Position numbers and translations under genes: made by a program
Source: an uncultured Shinella sp.
Lineage (GTDB): Bacteria; Pseudomonadota; Alphaproteobacteria; Rhizobiales; Rhizobiaceae
DNA: 24,790 nt
Assembly (NCBI RefSeq): GCF_946479415.1
Contig: NZ_CAMLFY010000063.1
Location: 1-24,790 of the forward strand
Direction: 5' to 3'
Notes under the pieces: generated by a model
What the model was told of the DNA's origin: nothing
What the model saw: the letters and a program-made list of their open reading frames with translations, nothing else
Databases searched by the model: none
Part shown: piece by piece, positions 16,398-23,621 of the stretch
Layout of the letters: every line of letters begins with the position of its first letter
Numbering within the stretch: the stretch's first letter is position 1

Positions 16398-17366
16398 TCA
16401 GGAAAACAGGATCGACGAAAGCTTGCGACGGGCCGACATCGTCGCCGGGTCCTTCGGGCCCCAGACGTCGAAAAACTGCAGCAGTTCGCGGCGCGCACCG
16501 TCGTCCTCGAAGGCGCGGTCGCGCTTCATGATATAGAGCAGGTGCTCGGCCGCCGCCTGGCGGTCGCCCTCGACATTGCGGATCTTCGCAAGGCTCAGCC
16601 GGGCGGCATGATCGTCGGCATTCGCGGCCAGCGCCTGCTCGAGTGCAGCGGGATTGCCGAGCTTGCGCGCTTCCTCGATCTGGCCGAGCTTCTTGAGAAC
16701 GGCGACGACGGCGGGATCCGCCGCGACCGCGTCCGGCAGGTTGCTCAGCGTCTGGCGGGCGTTCTCGATCTGATCGACGGCGATCATGCAATCGGCGATG
16801 CCGGCCAGTGCCACGGCATTTTCCGGGTCCGCCTGCAGCAAGGCGCCATAGAGATCGGCGGCACCGGCGACATCGCCGGCATCGAACAGCGTCTTGGCTT
16901 CGGCGAGCAGCGCCTCGATCTCGGCCTTCTCATCGGCGCCCGCAGGACCGGCGACCTTGTCGATGAAGTCGCGGATCTGGCTTTCCGGCACCGCGCCCAT
17001 GAAACCATCGACCGGCCGGCCGCCGACGAACGCGACGACGGCGGGAATGGACTGGATGCCGAGCTGGCCGGGAATCGACGGATGATCGTCGATGTTGAGC
17101 TTGACGAGCTTCACGCGGCCGGCACTTTCGCGCACGACCTTTTCGATGATCGGCTGGAGTTGCTTGCAGGGGCCGCACCAGGGCGCCCAGAAATCCACCA
17201 GAACGGGCTGCTGGCGCGAGGCTTCCATCACGTCGCGCGAGAAATTCGCCGTCGTCGTGTCCTTGATCAGGTCGTCCGCCGCCGGAGCCGCGCCGCCGCC
17301 ATAGTTCGCCGAAACGTTCATCTGGCCGCCATAGGACGATGCATAGGGGTTTTCGCCTGCACTCAT
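16398..17366 (-). CDS. cnoX: Thioredoxin/TPR co-chaperone (CnoX/YbbN type)
   Basis: This 322-residue protein has an N-terminal thioredoxin domain (about residues 35-145) and C-terminal TPR-like helices (about 160-320). This is the layout of CnoX/YbbN, a holdase that protects proteins and hands them to GroEL/DnaK. The thioredoxin active site is a complete WCGPC (Cys64 and Cys67), unlike E. coli YbbN, which lacks the redox pair. Residues 1-30 are a Gly/Ala/Tyr-rich flexible tail. The ATG at 17366 follows AGGAGA by four bases. It lies upstream of the LON-domain and Trm112-like genes in the same orientation. I infer a chaperone-redox role rather than general thioredoxin. Confidence 0.9.
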   Translation of the reverse strand: MSAGENPYASSYGGQMNVSANYGGGAAPAADDLIKDTTTANFSRDVMEASRQQPVLVDFWAPWCGPCKQLQPIIEKVVRESAGRVKLVKLNIDDHPSIPGQLGIQSIPAVVAFVGGRPVDGFMGAVPESQIRDFIDKVAGPAGADEKAEIEALLAEAKTLFDAGDVAGAADLYGALLQADPENAVALAGIADCMIAVDQIENARQTLSNLPDAVAADPAVVAVLKKLGQIEEARKLGNPAALEQALAANADDHAARLSLAKIRNVEGDRQAAAEHLLYIMKRDRAFEDDGARRELLQFFDVWGPKDPATMSARRKLSSILFS

Positions 17367-17422
17367 GGTCTCTCCTGTGGCGCCGAGCGCCTGAATCACG
17401 TGTCTGCGCCCAAAATCGTATG

Positions 17423-17932
17423 TCAGGCGGTGACTTTCAAGACAAGCGGCTCATGTCCCGTCGCCTCGATGAAGCGCAACAGGTCCTTCGAGCCGATCGA
17501 GGTCGTCGCGTCGTTGCGCAGCGGATGGCAGTTGATCGTGTCGTATTGCATGAGATCAGTGTCGATGATCATCTTTACCTGACGCCCGGTATCGTTGAGC
17601 ACGCCGAAGGCAGTGACGGCACCGGGAATGACGCCGAGATATTCCATCAGCTTCTCCGGCTTGCCGAAGGAGACCTTGCTCGCCGCACCGATGACCGTGT
17701 GGATGGTCTTCAGGTCGATGGTCGCGTGCTCCTCGACGGTCATCAGGAAGTAGTTGTCCTTCTTGTCCTTCACGAAGAGGTTCTTCGTGTGGCCGCCGGG
17801 GATTTCATCGCGCAGCGCCACCGATTCGGCGACGGTGAAGACCGGCGCATGCTCCTTGGTCGAATGGGCAATGCCCAGCCCGTCGAGAAACTGGAAAAGA
17901 TCCTTGTCGGTCTTCGGCTGCTGTTCGCTCAT
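17423..17932 (-). CDS. Prolyl-tRNA editing protein ProX (YbaK / ProXp-ala-like)
   Basis: This 169-residue free-standing editing domain of the YbaK/INS superfamily probably hydrolyses Ala-tRNA-Pro, the misacylation product of prolyl-tRNA synthetase. Visible marks are GGHTKNLFVKDKKDNYFL with the Lys50-Asn51 pair, and GVIPGAVTAFGVLND, the conserved tRNA 3'-end-binding loop. I start at 17932 (MSEQQPKTDKDLF); the frame extends 51 codons further but without similarity. Many alphaproteobacterial prolyl-tRNA synthetases lack the inserted editing domain, which fits a free-standing version here (established for the family, not visible in this window). It is followed by cnoX. Confidence 0.9.
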   Translation of the reverse strand: MSEQQPKTDKDLFQFLDGLGIAHSTKEHAPVFTVAESVALRDEIPGGHTKNLFVKDKKDNYFLMTVEEHATIDLKTIHTVIGAASKVSFGKPEKLMEYLGVIPGAVTAFGVLNDTGRQVKMIIDTDLMQYDTINCHPLRNDATTSIGSKDLLRFIEATGHEPLVLKVTA

Positions 17933-18059
17933 CTCATCGTTCCCGGCGTGAATTATCCCTGCCCGCTGATAGGGCTTCGATCCCGTCAACGCAACCGCCT
18001 CAGAATCCGGCGCTTTGAAAGGCGCTGTAATTTTTTCTTCAAAATCCGAAATTTCCCTG

Positions 18060-18088
18060 TTGCGTTTTAAAAAGGCTTGGGCCATATA
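18060..18088 (+). promoter_or_regulatory. Candidate promoter of tRNA-Gly
   Basis: TTGCGT (18060-18065) and CATATA (18083-18088) are 17 bases apart, placing transcription start about 55 bases before the tRNA. The match is fair and position-appropriate only. Confidence 0.4.
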
Positions 18089-18151
18089 CCGCCCGTCGCC
18101 GCAACGCAGCGACCTTCGGCCAAGCGATCTACCCCAGGCCGTCGTAGATGA

Positions 18152-18226
18152 GCGGGTGTAGCTCAGGGGTAGAGCACAACCTTGCCAAGGTTGGGGTCGG
18201 GCGTTCGAATCGCCTCACCCGCTCCA
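18152..18226 (+). tRNA. tRNA-Gly (anticodon GCC)
   Basis: A complete 75-base cloverleaf can be folded. The acceptor stem is GCGGGTG/CACCCGC, the D-arm is GCTC/GAGC, and the anticodon stem CAACC/GGTTG carries loop TTGCCAA (anticodon GCC at 18184-18186). The T-arm has loop TTCGAAT, and the 3' CCA is encoded at 18224-18226. A strong terminator follows. Confidence 0.97.
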
Positions 18227-18244
18227 TTCTTCCAAGACGTCGCA

Positions 18245-18274
18245 AGCCTCGGTTCGCCGGGGCTTTTTTGTTTT
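18245..18274 (+). terminator. Intrinsic terminator of tRNA-Gly
   Basis: AGCCTCGG (18245-18252) and CCGGGGCT (18257-18264) form an 8-bp stem with one G-U pair, closed by a stable TTCG tetraloop and followed by TTTTTTGTTTT. Confidence 0.92.
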
Positions 18275-18317
18275 CTGGCTTTCTCAGCTTTGTGCGTAAC
18301 ACGCAAAATTCCCCAAT

Positions 18318-18357
18318 AAAAAAGCCAGCCACCGGTTCACAGTTGCTGGCTTTTTTT
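18318..18357. terminator. Bidirectional terminator before the chemotaxis-receptor end
   Basis: GCCAGC (18324-18329) and GCTGGC (18345-18350) form the stem. It is flanked by a six-A run on one side and a seven-T run on the other, so it can work on both strands. It serves the minus-strand chemotaxis receptor and backs up the tRNA terminator. Confidence 0.85.
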
Positions 18358-18379
18358 GATTCGAAACTTGCTACGCGGT

Positions 18380-20287
18380 TTATGCCGCCCGGCGCTGCTG
18401 CTGCGTAAACTGACCGCGCCCTTCCGCGATGTGGAACTGCGACAGCGCCGTCTGGAGTTGGGCGGCTTCGCTGGCCAGGACCTGGCTGGCGGCCGTGGTT
18501 TCCTCAACCATGGCGGCGTTCTGCTGGGTCATCTGGTCCATCTGATTGACGGCGGTGTTGATTTCGCCAAGTGCCGCGGACTGTTCCTGCGCCGCGCGGG
18601 TGATAGATACGACGTGGTCGTTGACGCGGTTGACGAGGTCCTTGATCTCGGAGAGTACGTCGCCGGTCGACAGCACCAGCGAGACGCCGCCCTTTACTTC
18701 GCCGGCCGAGACGTTGATCAGCGTCTTGATCTCCTTGGCGGCATTGGCCGAGCGCTGGGCGAGTTCGCGCACTTCCTGGGCGACGACGGCGAAGCCGCGG
18801 CCGGCTTCGCCCGCACGTGCCGCTTCCACACCGGCATTCAGCGCCAGCAGATTGGTCTGGAAGGCGATCTCGTCGATGACCGAGATGATCTGGCTGATCT
18901 TCTGCGAGGACTGCTCGATGCGGCCCATGGCGTCGATGGCGCTCTTGACGATGTCGCCCGACTTCTCGGCGCTTTCCTTGGTCTCGCGCACCATCTCGGA
19001 GGCTTCGATGGCGCGTGACGTGGAGGTTTTCACCGTCGTGGTGATCTCCTCGAGTGCGGCTGCGGTCTCCTCCAGCGAGGCGGCCTGCTGCTCCGTGCGG
19101 TGGGCGAGCTGGTCGGCGGCGGCCGAGAGTTCGCGGCTGTTGCCCGTAATGGTGCCGGCCGTCGTGAGGATGCCGCCCATCGTGCTGCGCAGCGTCAGCA
19201 TGGCACCGTTAACGTTGGCCTGCAGCTCGGCGAAATCGCCCTGGAAGTGGCCGCTCATTTCCTGCGTAAGATCGGCATGCGAGAGCGAGGCGATGACGCG
19301 ACGCACTTCGCTGACGCCGCGGTCGACATTCTGCACCAGTTCGTTGACGCTGGTGGCGAAGCGGCTCAAGTCCTCGTCCTCGTAGGTTTTGGTGATGCGG
19401 CGCGAGAAATCGCCGGCAGCGGCAGCCGCGACGATCGTCGAGATGTTGGATTGCAGGTCCTTGCTCTGCGCCTGAAGGGCCGCTTCCTGAGCTTCCATGT
19501 CGCGCATCTGCATCTCGTTGGCGCGGAAGACGTCGAGCGTGCGGGCCATGGCGCCGATCTCGTCCTGGCGCTCCGTGCAGGGGATCGTGTCATCGAGCTT
19601 GCCGGCGGCGAGGTTCGACATGACGCCGGTCAGAAGCTGGATCGGGCGCACGATGCCTTTGCGGGCAAAGGCGATGCTGAACAGCATGCCCGCGACGATG
19701 CAGACGAAAGCGGTGGCGAGCAGCAGGGCCTGCGTCGTCGTCGAGCGCGAGATGGCGGTGGCGCGCGATTCCGAAAGCGTCCTGGCGGAATAGGTCGTGT
19801 ATTCCTTGAGCGCCGCGGTGACGGCCTTCTGGCCCTCCAGCGCCTTGTCGAGGGCGGCGAGGATCGCCGCGCGGTCGTTGCCCTTTTCCGAGGCGACGGC
19901 GACCATGGCGCGGATCTCGTCGAAATAGGGCGTCATGGCGGCGCGCACGCCCTCGAGCAGCTTCTGCTCGCTGGCATCGGCGGTCGAGGCGATCTTCGGC
20001 AGGCGGTCGAGCATTTCCTTGGAGCGCTTGTCCGTCTCGGCGGCGAAATCGGCGGCCTTTTCCGGCGCCAGCGCCAGCTGGTAGGTCATGCGGCTGATGG
20101 CGATGACGTCGATGCGCAGGTCCATGGCCTCGCGGGCCACCTCTTCACGCGCACCGGTATCCTCCAGCGCGCCGCCGAGCGAGGTGAGGCCGCGGCTGCC
20201 GACGGTGGCGATGGTGCCGGCGGCAATGCCCATCAGGAGCACGAGCAGGCCGACCTTGCGGGAGATCGAGAGATCCGAGATTTTCAT
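18380..20287 (-). CDS. Methyl-accepting chemotaxis protein
   Basis: This 635-residue transmembrane chemoreceptor has TM1 at about residues 10-32, then a periplasmic helical sensor to about 185. TM2 lies at about 188-210. A HAMP domain follows at about 212-265, with a second HAMP-like segment at about 285-350. The coiled-coil signalling domain has the highly conserved tip EIAFQTNLLALNAGVEAARA near residues 473-492, which contacts CheA/CheW. Glu/Gln-rich methylation helices flank the tip (EQQAASLEETAAALEEITTT). The tail GQFTQQQRRAA has no CheR-tethering pentapeptide. The ligand is unknown. AGGGGA lies upstream of the ATG. It stands alone, with no che genes nearby. Confidence 0.95.
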   Translation of the reverse strand: MKISDLSISRKVGLLVLLMGIAAGTIATVGSRGLTSLGGALEDTGAREEVAREAMDLRIDVIAISRMTYQLALAPEKAADFAAETDKRSKEMLDRLPKIASTADASEQKLLEGVRAAMTPYFDEIRAMVAVASEKGNDRAAILAALDKALEGQKAVTAALKEYTTYSARTLSESRATAISRSTTTQALLLATAFVCIVAGMLFSIAFARKGIVRPIQLLTGVMSNLAAGKLDDTIPCTERQDEIGAMARTLDVFRANEMQMRDMEAQEAALQAQSKDLQSNISTIVAAAAAGDFSRRITKTYEDEDLSRFATSVNELVQNVDRGVSEVRRVIASLSHADLTQEMSGHFQGDFAELQANVNGAMLTLRSTMGGILTTAGTITGNSRELSAAADQLAHRTEQQAASLEETAAALEEITTTVKTSTSRAIEASEMVRETKESAEKSGDIVKSAIDAMGRIEQSSQKISQIISVIDEIAFQTNLLALNAGVEAARAGEAGRGFAVVAQEVRELAQRSANAAKEIKTLINVSAGEVKGGVSLVLSTGDVLSEIKDLVNRVNDHVVSITRAAQEQSAALGEINTAVNQMDQMTQQNAAMVEETTAASQVLASEAAQLQTALSQFHIAEGRGQFTQQQRRAA

Positions 20288-20334
20288 GGACAGAGGTCCC
20301 CTGGGGCGACCGGCGCTGTCCTGGCGCGTTCAGC

Positions 20335-20379
20335 CCGCACAACCCGGCATCATTCCGGGTCCATGCGGGCGTTGTGCGG
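20335..20379. other. Nested hairpin between aldose epimerase and chemotaxis receptor
   Basis: CCGCACAAC (20335-20343) and GTTGTGCGG (20371-20379) are perfect inverted arms, with a smaller stem ACCCGG/CCGGGT (20342-20347, 20355-20360) near one side. No U tract follows on either strand. It lies about 50 bases upstream of the receptor start and may be a leader structure or operator. Confidence 0.4.
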
Positions 20380-20438
20380 CACAAAGGTTTCGATTGTCTT
20401 GCTTTTGGGCAGGTGTCTTTGGGGGGGCGGAGCCGCCG

Positions 20439-21455
20439 TCAGGCCTTGCGGAAGATGTAATCCGTCTCCTGCCGCAGCGTCTCGCCGGGGCGCAGAACCG
20501 CCTTGGGGAAATGCGCGTGGTTGACGGCATCGGGCCAGACCTGCGTTTCCAGGCAGAAGCCGGCAAAGGCGCCATAGTGGCGGCCTTCGAGGCCGGGAAC
20601 GGCGGGGCTGACCTTGGCGCCGGTATAGAGCTGCACGCCCGGCTCTGTCGTCAGAACGGCAAGCGAAACGCCCGAAACGGGGCTGCGCACCGCGGCGACG
20701 GGACGCTTGGCGACGCGCTCCGGCGAAAGGCAGAAATTGTGGTCGAAGGCGACGCCGCCCGCTTCCGTCTGGCGGGCAAGCGGGGTCCATTCCCGGAGAT
20801 CGAAGGGCGTGCCGGCGACGGGGCGGACCTCGCCGGTCGGAATGAGGTTTTCGTCGACGGGCAGGTAGTGTTCCGCAGCCAGACGGATCTCGTGGCCCAG
20901 CGCATTCGCGCCGGAATCGAGGATGAAATAGCTGTGCTGGCAGAGATTGACCGGCGTCGGCGCGTCGGTCACGGCCTCGTAGACGACGGAGAGCACGCCG
21001 TCGCCCGGCAGGCGATAGGTGCAGGTGATGGCGCAATTGCCGGGATAGCCGGCACGGCCGTCGGGATCGGTCAGCGCGAGCGTGACGAAGTCGGCGCCCT
21101 TTTCGGCAATTTTCCAGTTCTGCCGGCCAATGCCGTCGCTGCCGCCGTGCAGATGCGTGACGCCGCGCTCGTTGCATTCAAGCTGGTAGTCGTGGCCATC
21201 GATGGCGAAACGGCCGCCGCCGATGCGGTTGGCGCAGCGGCCGGGCGTGGCGCCGAAGAACGGCGAATGGTCGAGATAGGACGGCAGGTCTTCGAAGCCG
21301 AGCACCAGCGGCGCATCGTGCCCGTCAAGCCGCAGATCCTGGATGACGGCGCCCCAGGTCAGGACAGAGGCCGTCAGTCCGCCGCCCGATATCGTGACGC
21401 GCTCCACCATCTCCCCCTGATCGAGCCGACCGAAGATATCCTGTTCCTGACCCAC
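20439..21455 (-). CDS. galM: Aldose 1-epimerase
   Basis: This 338-residue mutarotase interconverts alpha and beta anomers of hexoses such as galactose and glucose. Family motifs are PFFGATPGRCANRIGGGRF (residues 65-83, substrate site), NLCQHSYFIL with the catalytic His near 175, and CLETQVWPDAVNH with the catalytic Glu near 305. I take the GTG at 21455 because GGAGG lies ten bases upstream and the IFGRL start is common to rhizobial homologues; the ATG at 21410 is an alternative. It is preceded by the GNAT gene in the same orientation, 92 bp away. No sugar-catabolism genes are adjacent, so the physiological sugar is unknown. Confidence 0.93.
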   Translation of the reverse strand: MGQEQDIFGRLDQGEMVERVTISGGGLTASVLTWGAVIQDLRLDGHDAPLVLGFEDLPSYLDHSPFFGATPGRCANRIGGGRFAIDGHDYQLECNERGVTHLHGGSDGIGRQNWKIAEKGADFVTLALTDPDGRAGYPGNCAITCTYRLPGDGVLSVVYEAVTDAPTPVNLCQHSYFILDSGANALGHEIRLAAEHYLPVDENLIPTGEVRPVAGTPFDLREWTPLARQTEAGGVAFDHNFCLSPERVAKRPVAAVRSPVSGVSLAVLTTEPGVQLYTGAKVSPAVPGLEGRHYGAFAGFCLETQVWPDAVNHAHFPKAVLRPGETLRQETDYIFRKA

Positions 21456-21547
21456 GCTTGCGTCTCCTCCGCCGGCTTTCCCAGCGCGGCAACCTGCTTC
21501 AATTCCTTGCCGGCCGCAACCGAAAAGTCATACTATTCGACGATCCG

Positions 21548-22000
21548 TCAGAGGTTCTTCTGATAGACGATGAAGGGCGTCTTCTCGGCGAGACGGTCAT
21601 AGAGTTGGCGCGCGGTGGCGTTGAACTCCTGCGTCATCCAGTAGACCTCCGGCGAGCCCGCCTCCTTCGCCTTGGCATAGACGCTTTCGATCAGCGCGCG
21701 GCCAATGCCGCTGCCGCGCACCTCGGGATCGGCAAAGAGATCCTGCAGATAGCAGACATTGCCAACCGTCCAGCACGAGCGATGGAAGAGATAATGCGCG
21801 AGGCCCACGGGCTTGCCGTCCAGCGTGGCGATGAGGCCGCGATATTCACCCTCCGCAACCTCGCCCGTCAGCCGGGCGAAGGTCGTGGCGTAGATCTCTT
21901 CCGGCAGAACCGTCTCGTAGAAGGCGAGATAGGCGGTCCACAGGCGGCGCCATTCGCCTTCATCATCCTTGTGCAGCGGGCGGATAACGACACGGCTCAT
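21548..22000 (-). CDS. GNAT family N-acetyltransferase
   Basis: This 150-residue Gcn5-related acetyltransferase has the acetyl-CoA pyrophosphate-binding motif A, VRGSGIGRALIE, at about residues 94-105, preceded by strand CYLQDLFADPE. The C-terminus with FNATARQLYDRL is typical of motif B. The substrate is unknown. The ATG lies two bases after the metA stop and GGAG sits within the metA end, so the two genes are translationally coupled and share the SAM-II-controlled leader. That suggests a link to methionine or sulfur metabolism, for example acetylation of a methionine derivative, but this is inference only. Confidence 0.9.
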   Translation of the reverse strand: MSRVVIRPLHKDDEGEWRRLWTAYLAFYETVLPEEIYATTFARLTGEVAEGEYRGLIATLDGKPVGLAHYLFHRSCWTVGNVCYLQDLFADPEVRGSGIGRALIESVYAKAKEAGSPEVYWMTQEFNATARQLYDRLAEKTPFIVYQKNL

Positions 22001-22002
22001 GG

Positions 22003-22923
22003 TCAGGCTCCCGTTCCGATCTTTTCGAGGTCGTATGGCGTGGTCTGGTAGATTTCGTTGATCCAGTTGCCGAACAGCAGATGCGCATGGCCGCGCCAGC
22101 GGTTCTGCGGCGGCAGGGCCGGATCGTTGTGCGGGAAATAGTTCTTCGGCATCTTGATCGGCACGCCGGCCGAGACGTCACGGAAATATTCGTCGGCCAG
22201 CGAGGTCGAGTCGTATTCGACATGGTTGAAGATGTAGAGATTCTTCGCCTTGTCCTGCACCAGACACACCCCCGTTTCGTCCGACTCCAGCAGTATATCA
22301 AGGTCCGGCACGGCGCGGATATCTTCCGCGCGAATTTCCGTCCAGCGCGAGACGGGAACCTCGAAATTGTCGGAGAAGCCGTTGAGGAAGACCGACGAGG
22401 GTTTGCGGTTGTGGTGACGATAGACGCCGAATGCCTTTTCCTCCAGCGTGCGTTTCGGCACGCCGTGGAAATGATAGATCGCCGCCATCGCACCCCAGCA
22501 GACATTCAGCGTGGAGTGCACATTGGTGTGTGTCCAGTCGAGGATCGCCTTCATCTCGTCCCAGTAGGTGACGTCCTCGTAGTCGAGCGTCTCCACCGGC
22601 GCGCCGGTGATGATGAAGCCGTCGAACTTGCGGTGCTTCACCTCGTCCCACGTGTCGTAAAAGGCGAGCAGATGGTCTTCGGACGTGTTCTTGGCGCGGT
22701 GGCCACCGACACGCACCAGCGACAGCTCGACCTGCAACGGCGAGGCGCCGACGAGGCGCGCCATCTGCACCTCCGTCTTGATCTTGTTCGGCATGAGGTT
22801 GAGCAGCCCGATCTGCAACGGGCGAATGTCCTGCCGGATCGCCATCGTTTCGGTCATCACCCGGACACCCTCGTGAACGAGGGTTTCGAAGGCGGGGAGC
22901 GTATCGGGAATCTTGATGGGCAT
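22003..22923 (-). CDS. metA: Homoserine O-acyltransferase MetA (predicted acetyl-type)
   Basis: This 306-residue MetA-family enzyme activates homoserine for methionine synthesis. The catalytic Cys142 lies in [13 protein letters not shown], and the His-Glu pair in FNHVEYD near 234-236. Residue 111 is Glu ([12 protein letters not shown]). In this family Glu111 marks acetyl-CoA users (Bacillus cereus MetA) and Gly111 marks succinyl-CoA users (E. coli), so I predict homoserine O-acetyltransferase despite the common label 'O-succinyltransferase'. The ATG at 22923 has only a weak Shine-Dalgarno (GAG about six bases upstream). It is preceded by a SAM-II riboswitch and a terminator and followed two bases later by a GNAT gene. 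Confidence 0.97.
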   Translation of the reverse strand: MPIKIPDTLPAFETLVHEGVRVMTETMAIRQDIRPLQIGLLNLMPNKIKTEVQMARLVGASPLQVELSLVRVGGHRAKNTSEDHLLAFYDTWDEVKHRKFDGFIITGAPVETLDYEDVTYWDEMKAILDWTHTNVHSTLNVCWGAMAAIYHFHGVPKRTLEEKAFGVYRHHNRKPSSVFLNGFSDNFEVPVSRWTEIRAEDIRAVPDLDILLESDETGVCLVQDKAKNLYIFNHVEYDSTSLADEYFRDVSAGVPIKMPKNYFPHNDPALPPQNRWRGHAHLLFGNWINEIYQTTPYDLEKIGTGA

Positions 22924-22940
22924 GTCTCAACTCGATCCAA

Positions 22941-22974
22941 AACAAAAACCGGCCGCAACGATGTCGCAACCGGT
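22941..22974 (-). terminator. Intrinsic terminator in the metA leader (riboswitch expression platform)
   Basis: On the minus strand ACCGGTTGCGAC (22974-22963) pairs with GTTGCGGCCGGT (22959-22948) along all 12 positions, counting G-U pairs, around an ATC loop. TTTTTGTTTT follows. It sits between the SAM-II aptamer and the metA start. Confidence 0.8.
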
Positions 22975-22999
22975 CCACGTAAGGGTCTTCCTCGCGCGG

Positions 23000-23052
23000 C
23001 CCTTTAGCGACTTGTTTAACGTGGCTGCAAGCCGGCCGGCCAAATCACCACG
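23000..23052 (-). promoter_or_regulatory. SAM-II riboswitch aptamer of metA
   Basis: On the minus strand P1 is formed by CGTGG (23052-23048) and CCACG (23024-23020). The conserved loop begins TGATTTGGCC. CTTG in the loop pairs with CAAG after TTAAA to form the pseudoknot. The 3' end is the conserved CGCTAAAGGG (23009-23000). This is the SAM-II (metA) motif first described upstream of metA in Agrobacterium. SAM binding lowers metA expression. Confidence 0.95.
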
Positions 23053-23059
23053 AGGCATT

Positions 23060-23088
23060 TAAATAGCCCCACTCCGCCCGCGAATCAA
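23060..23088 (-). promoter_or_regulatory. Sigma-70 promoter of metA
   Basis: On the minus strand TTGATT (23088-23083) and CTATTTA (-10 at 23065-23060) are separated by 17 bases. Transcription would start about 23053, one base before the SAM-II aptamer. The fit between start site and aptamer supports the call. Confidence 0.65.
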
Positions 23089-23110
23089 TCCGCCACTCCT
23101 TGAGTCTACA

Positions 23111-23139
23111 AGGCCCGGATGCGGCGGGCATCCGGGCCT
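23111..23139 (-). terminator. Strong hairpin after the small repeat-protein gene
   Basis: AGGCCCGGATGC (23111-23122) and GCATCCGGGCCT (23128-23139) form a perfect 12-bp stem with a five-base loop, 25 bases after the stop of the 85-residue gene. No U tract follows on the minus strand (TTGTAG), so it may block decay or terminate inefficiently. Confidence 0.5.
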
Positions 23140-23163
23140 CGGTCAGAAATCCCGGTGAAGGGC

Positions 23164-23421
23164 TCAGTAGTAGCCGAACGAGAAGCTGTAGCCGTTGTGG
23201 CTGTTGTAGCCGTAGCCGCCGTAATGCTTCTTGTAGCCATGGTGCTTCTTATAGCCGTAGTGGCCACCATAGTGCTTCTTGTAACCGTAATGCTTCTTGT
23301 AGCCATGATGCTTGTGGCCATAGCCGTAGCTCTTGTAGCCGTAATAGCCGGCCTGAGACGGGGCGGCGAAGGATACGGCGGCGACAGCAGCGACGACGGC
23401 GGAAATGATGAACTTGCGCAT
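23164..23421 (-). CDS. Small secreted Gly/Tyr/His/Lys-rich repeat protein
   Basis: This is an 85-residue protein that I do not recognise as a characterised family. Residues 1-24 form a clear signal peptide (MRKFIISAVVAAVAAVSFAA, cleavage after SQA). The mature part of about 61 residues is nearly all Gly, Tyr, His and Lys, with no Cys. It contains a tandem duplication of about 16 residues built from GYKKHYGYKKHYGG. AGGAG lies six bases before the ATG, so it is a real gene rather than a repeat artefact. Low-complexity Gly/Tyr proteins include the sulfur-globule proteins, and His-rich ones often bind metals; either role is speculation. It lies between metA and uup as a separate unit with its own 3' hairpin. 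Confidence 0.82.
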   Translation of the reverse strand: MRKFIISAVVAAVAAVSFAAPSQAGYYGYKSYGYGHKHHGYKKHYGYKKHYGGHYGYKKHHGYKKHYGGYGYNSHNGYSFSFGYY

Positions 23422-23450
23422 GGGATTCTCCTGATCTCTTTCGGGTTGCA

Positions 23451-23469
23451 GGATGAGCGCTTCTCATCC
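23451..23469. other. Inverted repeat in the leader of the small repeat-protein gene
   Basis: GGATGAG (23451-23457) and CTCATCC (23463-23469) form a 7-bp stem with a five-base loop about 30 bases upstream of the ATG. It could be a leader hairpin or an operator. I see no convincing -35/-10 pair around it. Confidence 0.35.
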
Positions 23470-23557
23470 AATGACCCGACTATCCCATGGCCTCGTCATC
23501 CGCGCTGTTTCGGATGGAACAGGGGCTTTGAGCCATGTTCAACCGTTGGAGGGTGCC

Positions 23558-23590
23558 GCATGGATCCTCGGCTCAAGGCCGAGGATGACG
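23558..23590. repeat. REP-like palindrome, third copy
   Basis: This matches the inverted arms at 15261-15345, with the same ATCCTCGGC-TCAAG-GCCGAGGAT hairpin and the same flanking GGATGACGAA. It lies 3' of the uup-like gene. Position after gene ends in all cases suggests a terminator or mRNA-stability role. Confidence 0.8.
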
Positions 23591-23621
23591 AAAGAGAGGG
23601 CAGCGCGTGTTTCGGGCCTGC

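Noticed and set aside
15507..17582. Plus-strand open frame (691 codons) across four minus-strand genes
   Set aside because: Spans Trm112-like, LON-domain, cnoX and proX genes, all with clear family motifs on the other strand.
18010..18036. Hairpin GCGCTTT/AAGGCGC with a T run, terminator-like on the plus strand
   Set aside because: No plus-strand gene lies upstream to terminate, the loop is too small, and it precedes the tRNA promoter; probably chance.
23200..23345. Tandem near-repeats suggesting a CRISPR-like or minisatellite array
   Set aside because: They are the codons of the GYKKH repeat protein, in frame throughout, with no spacers.
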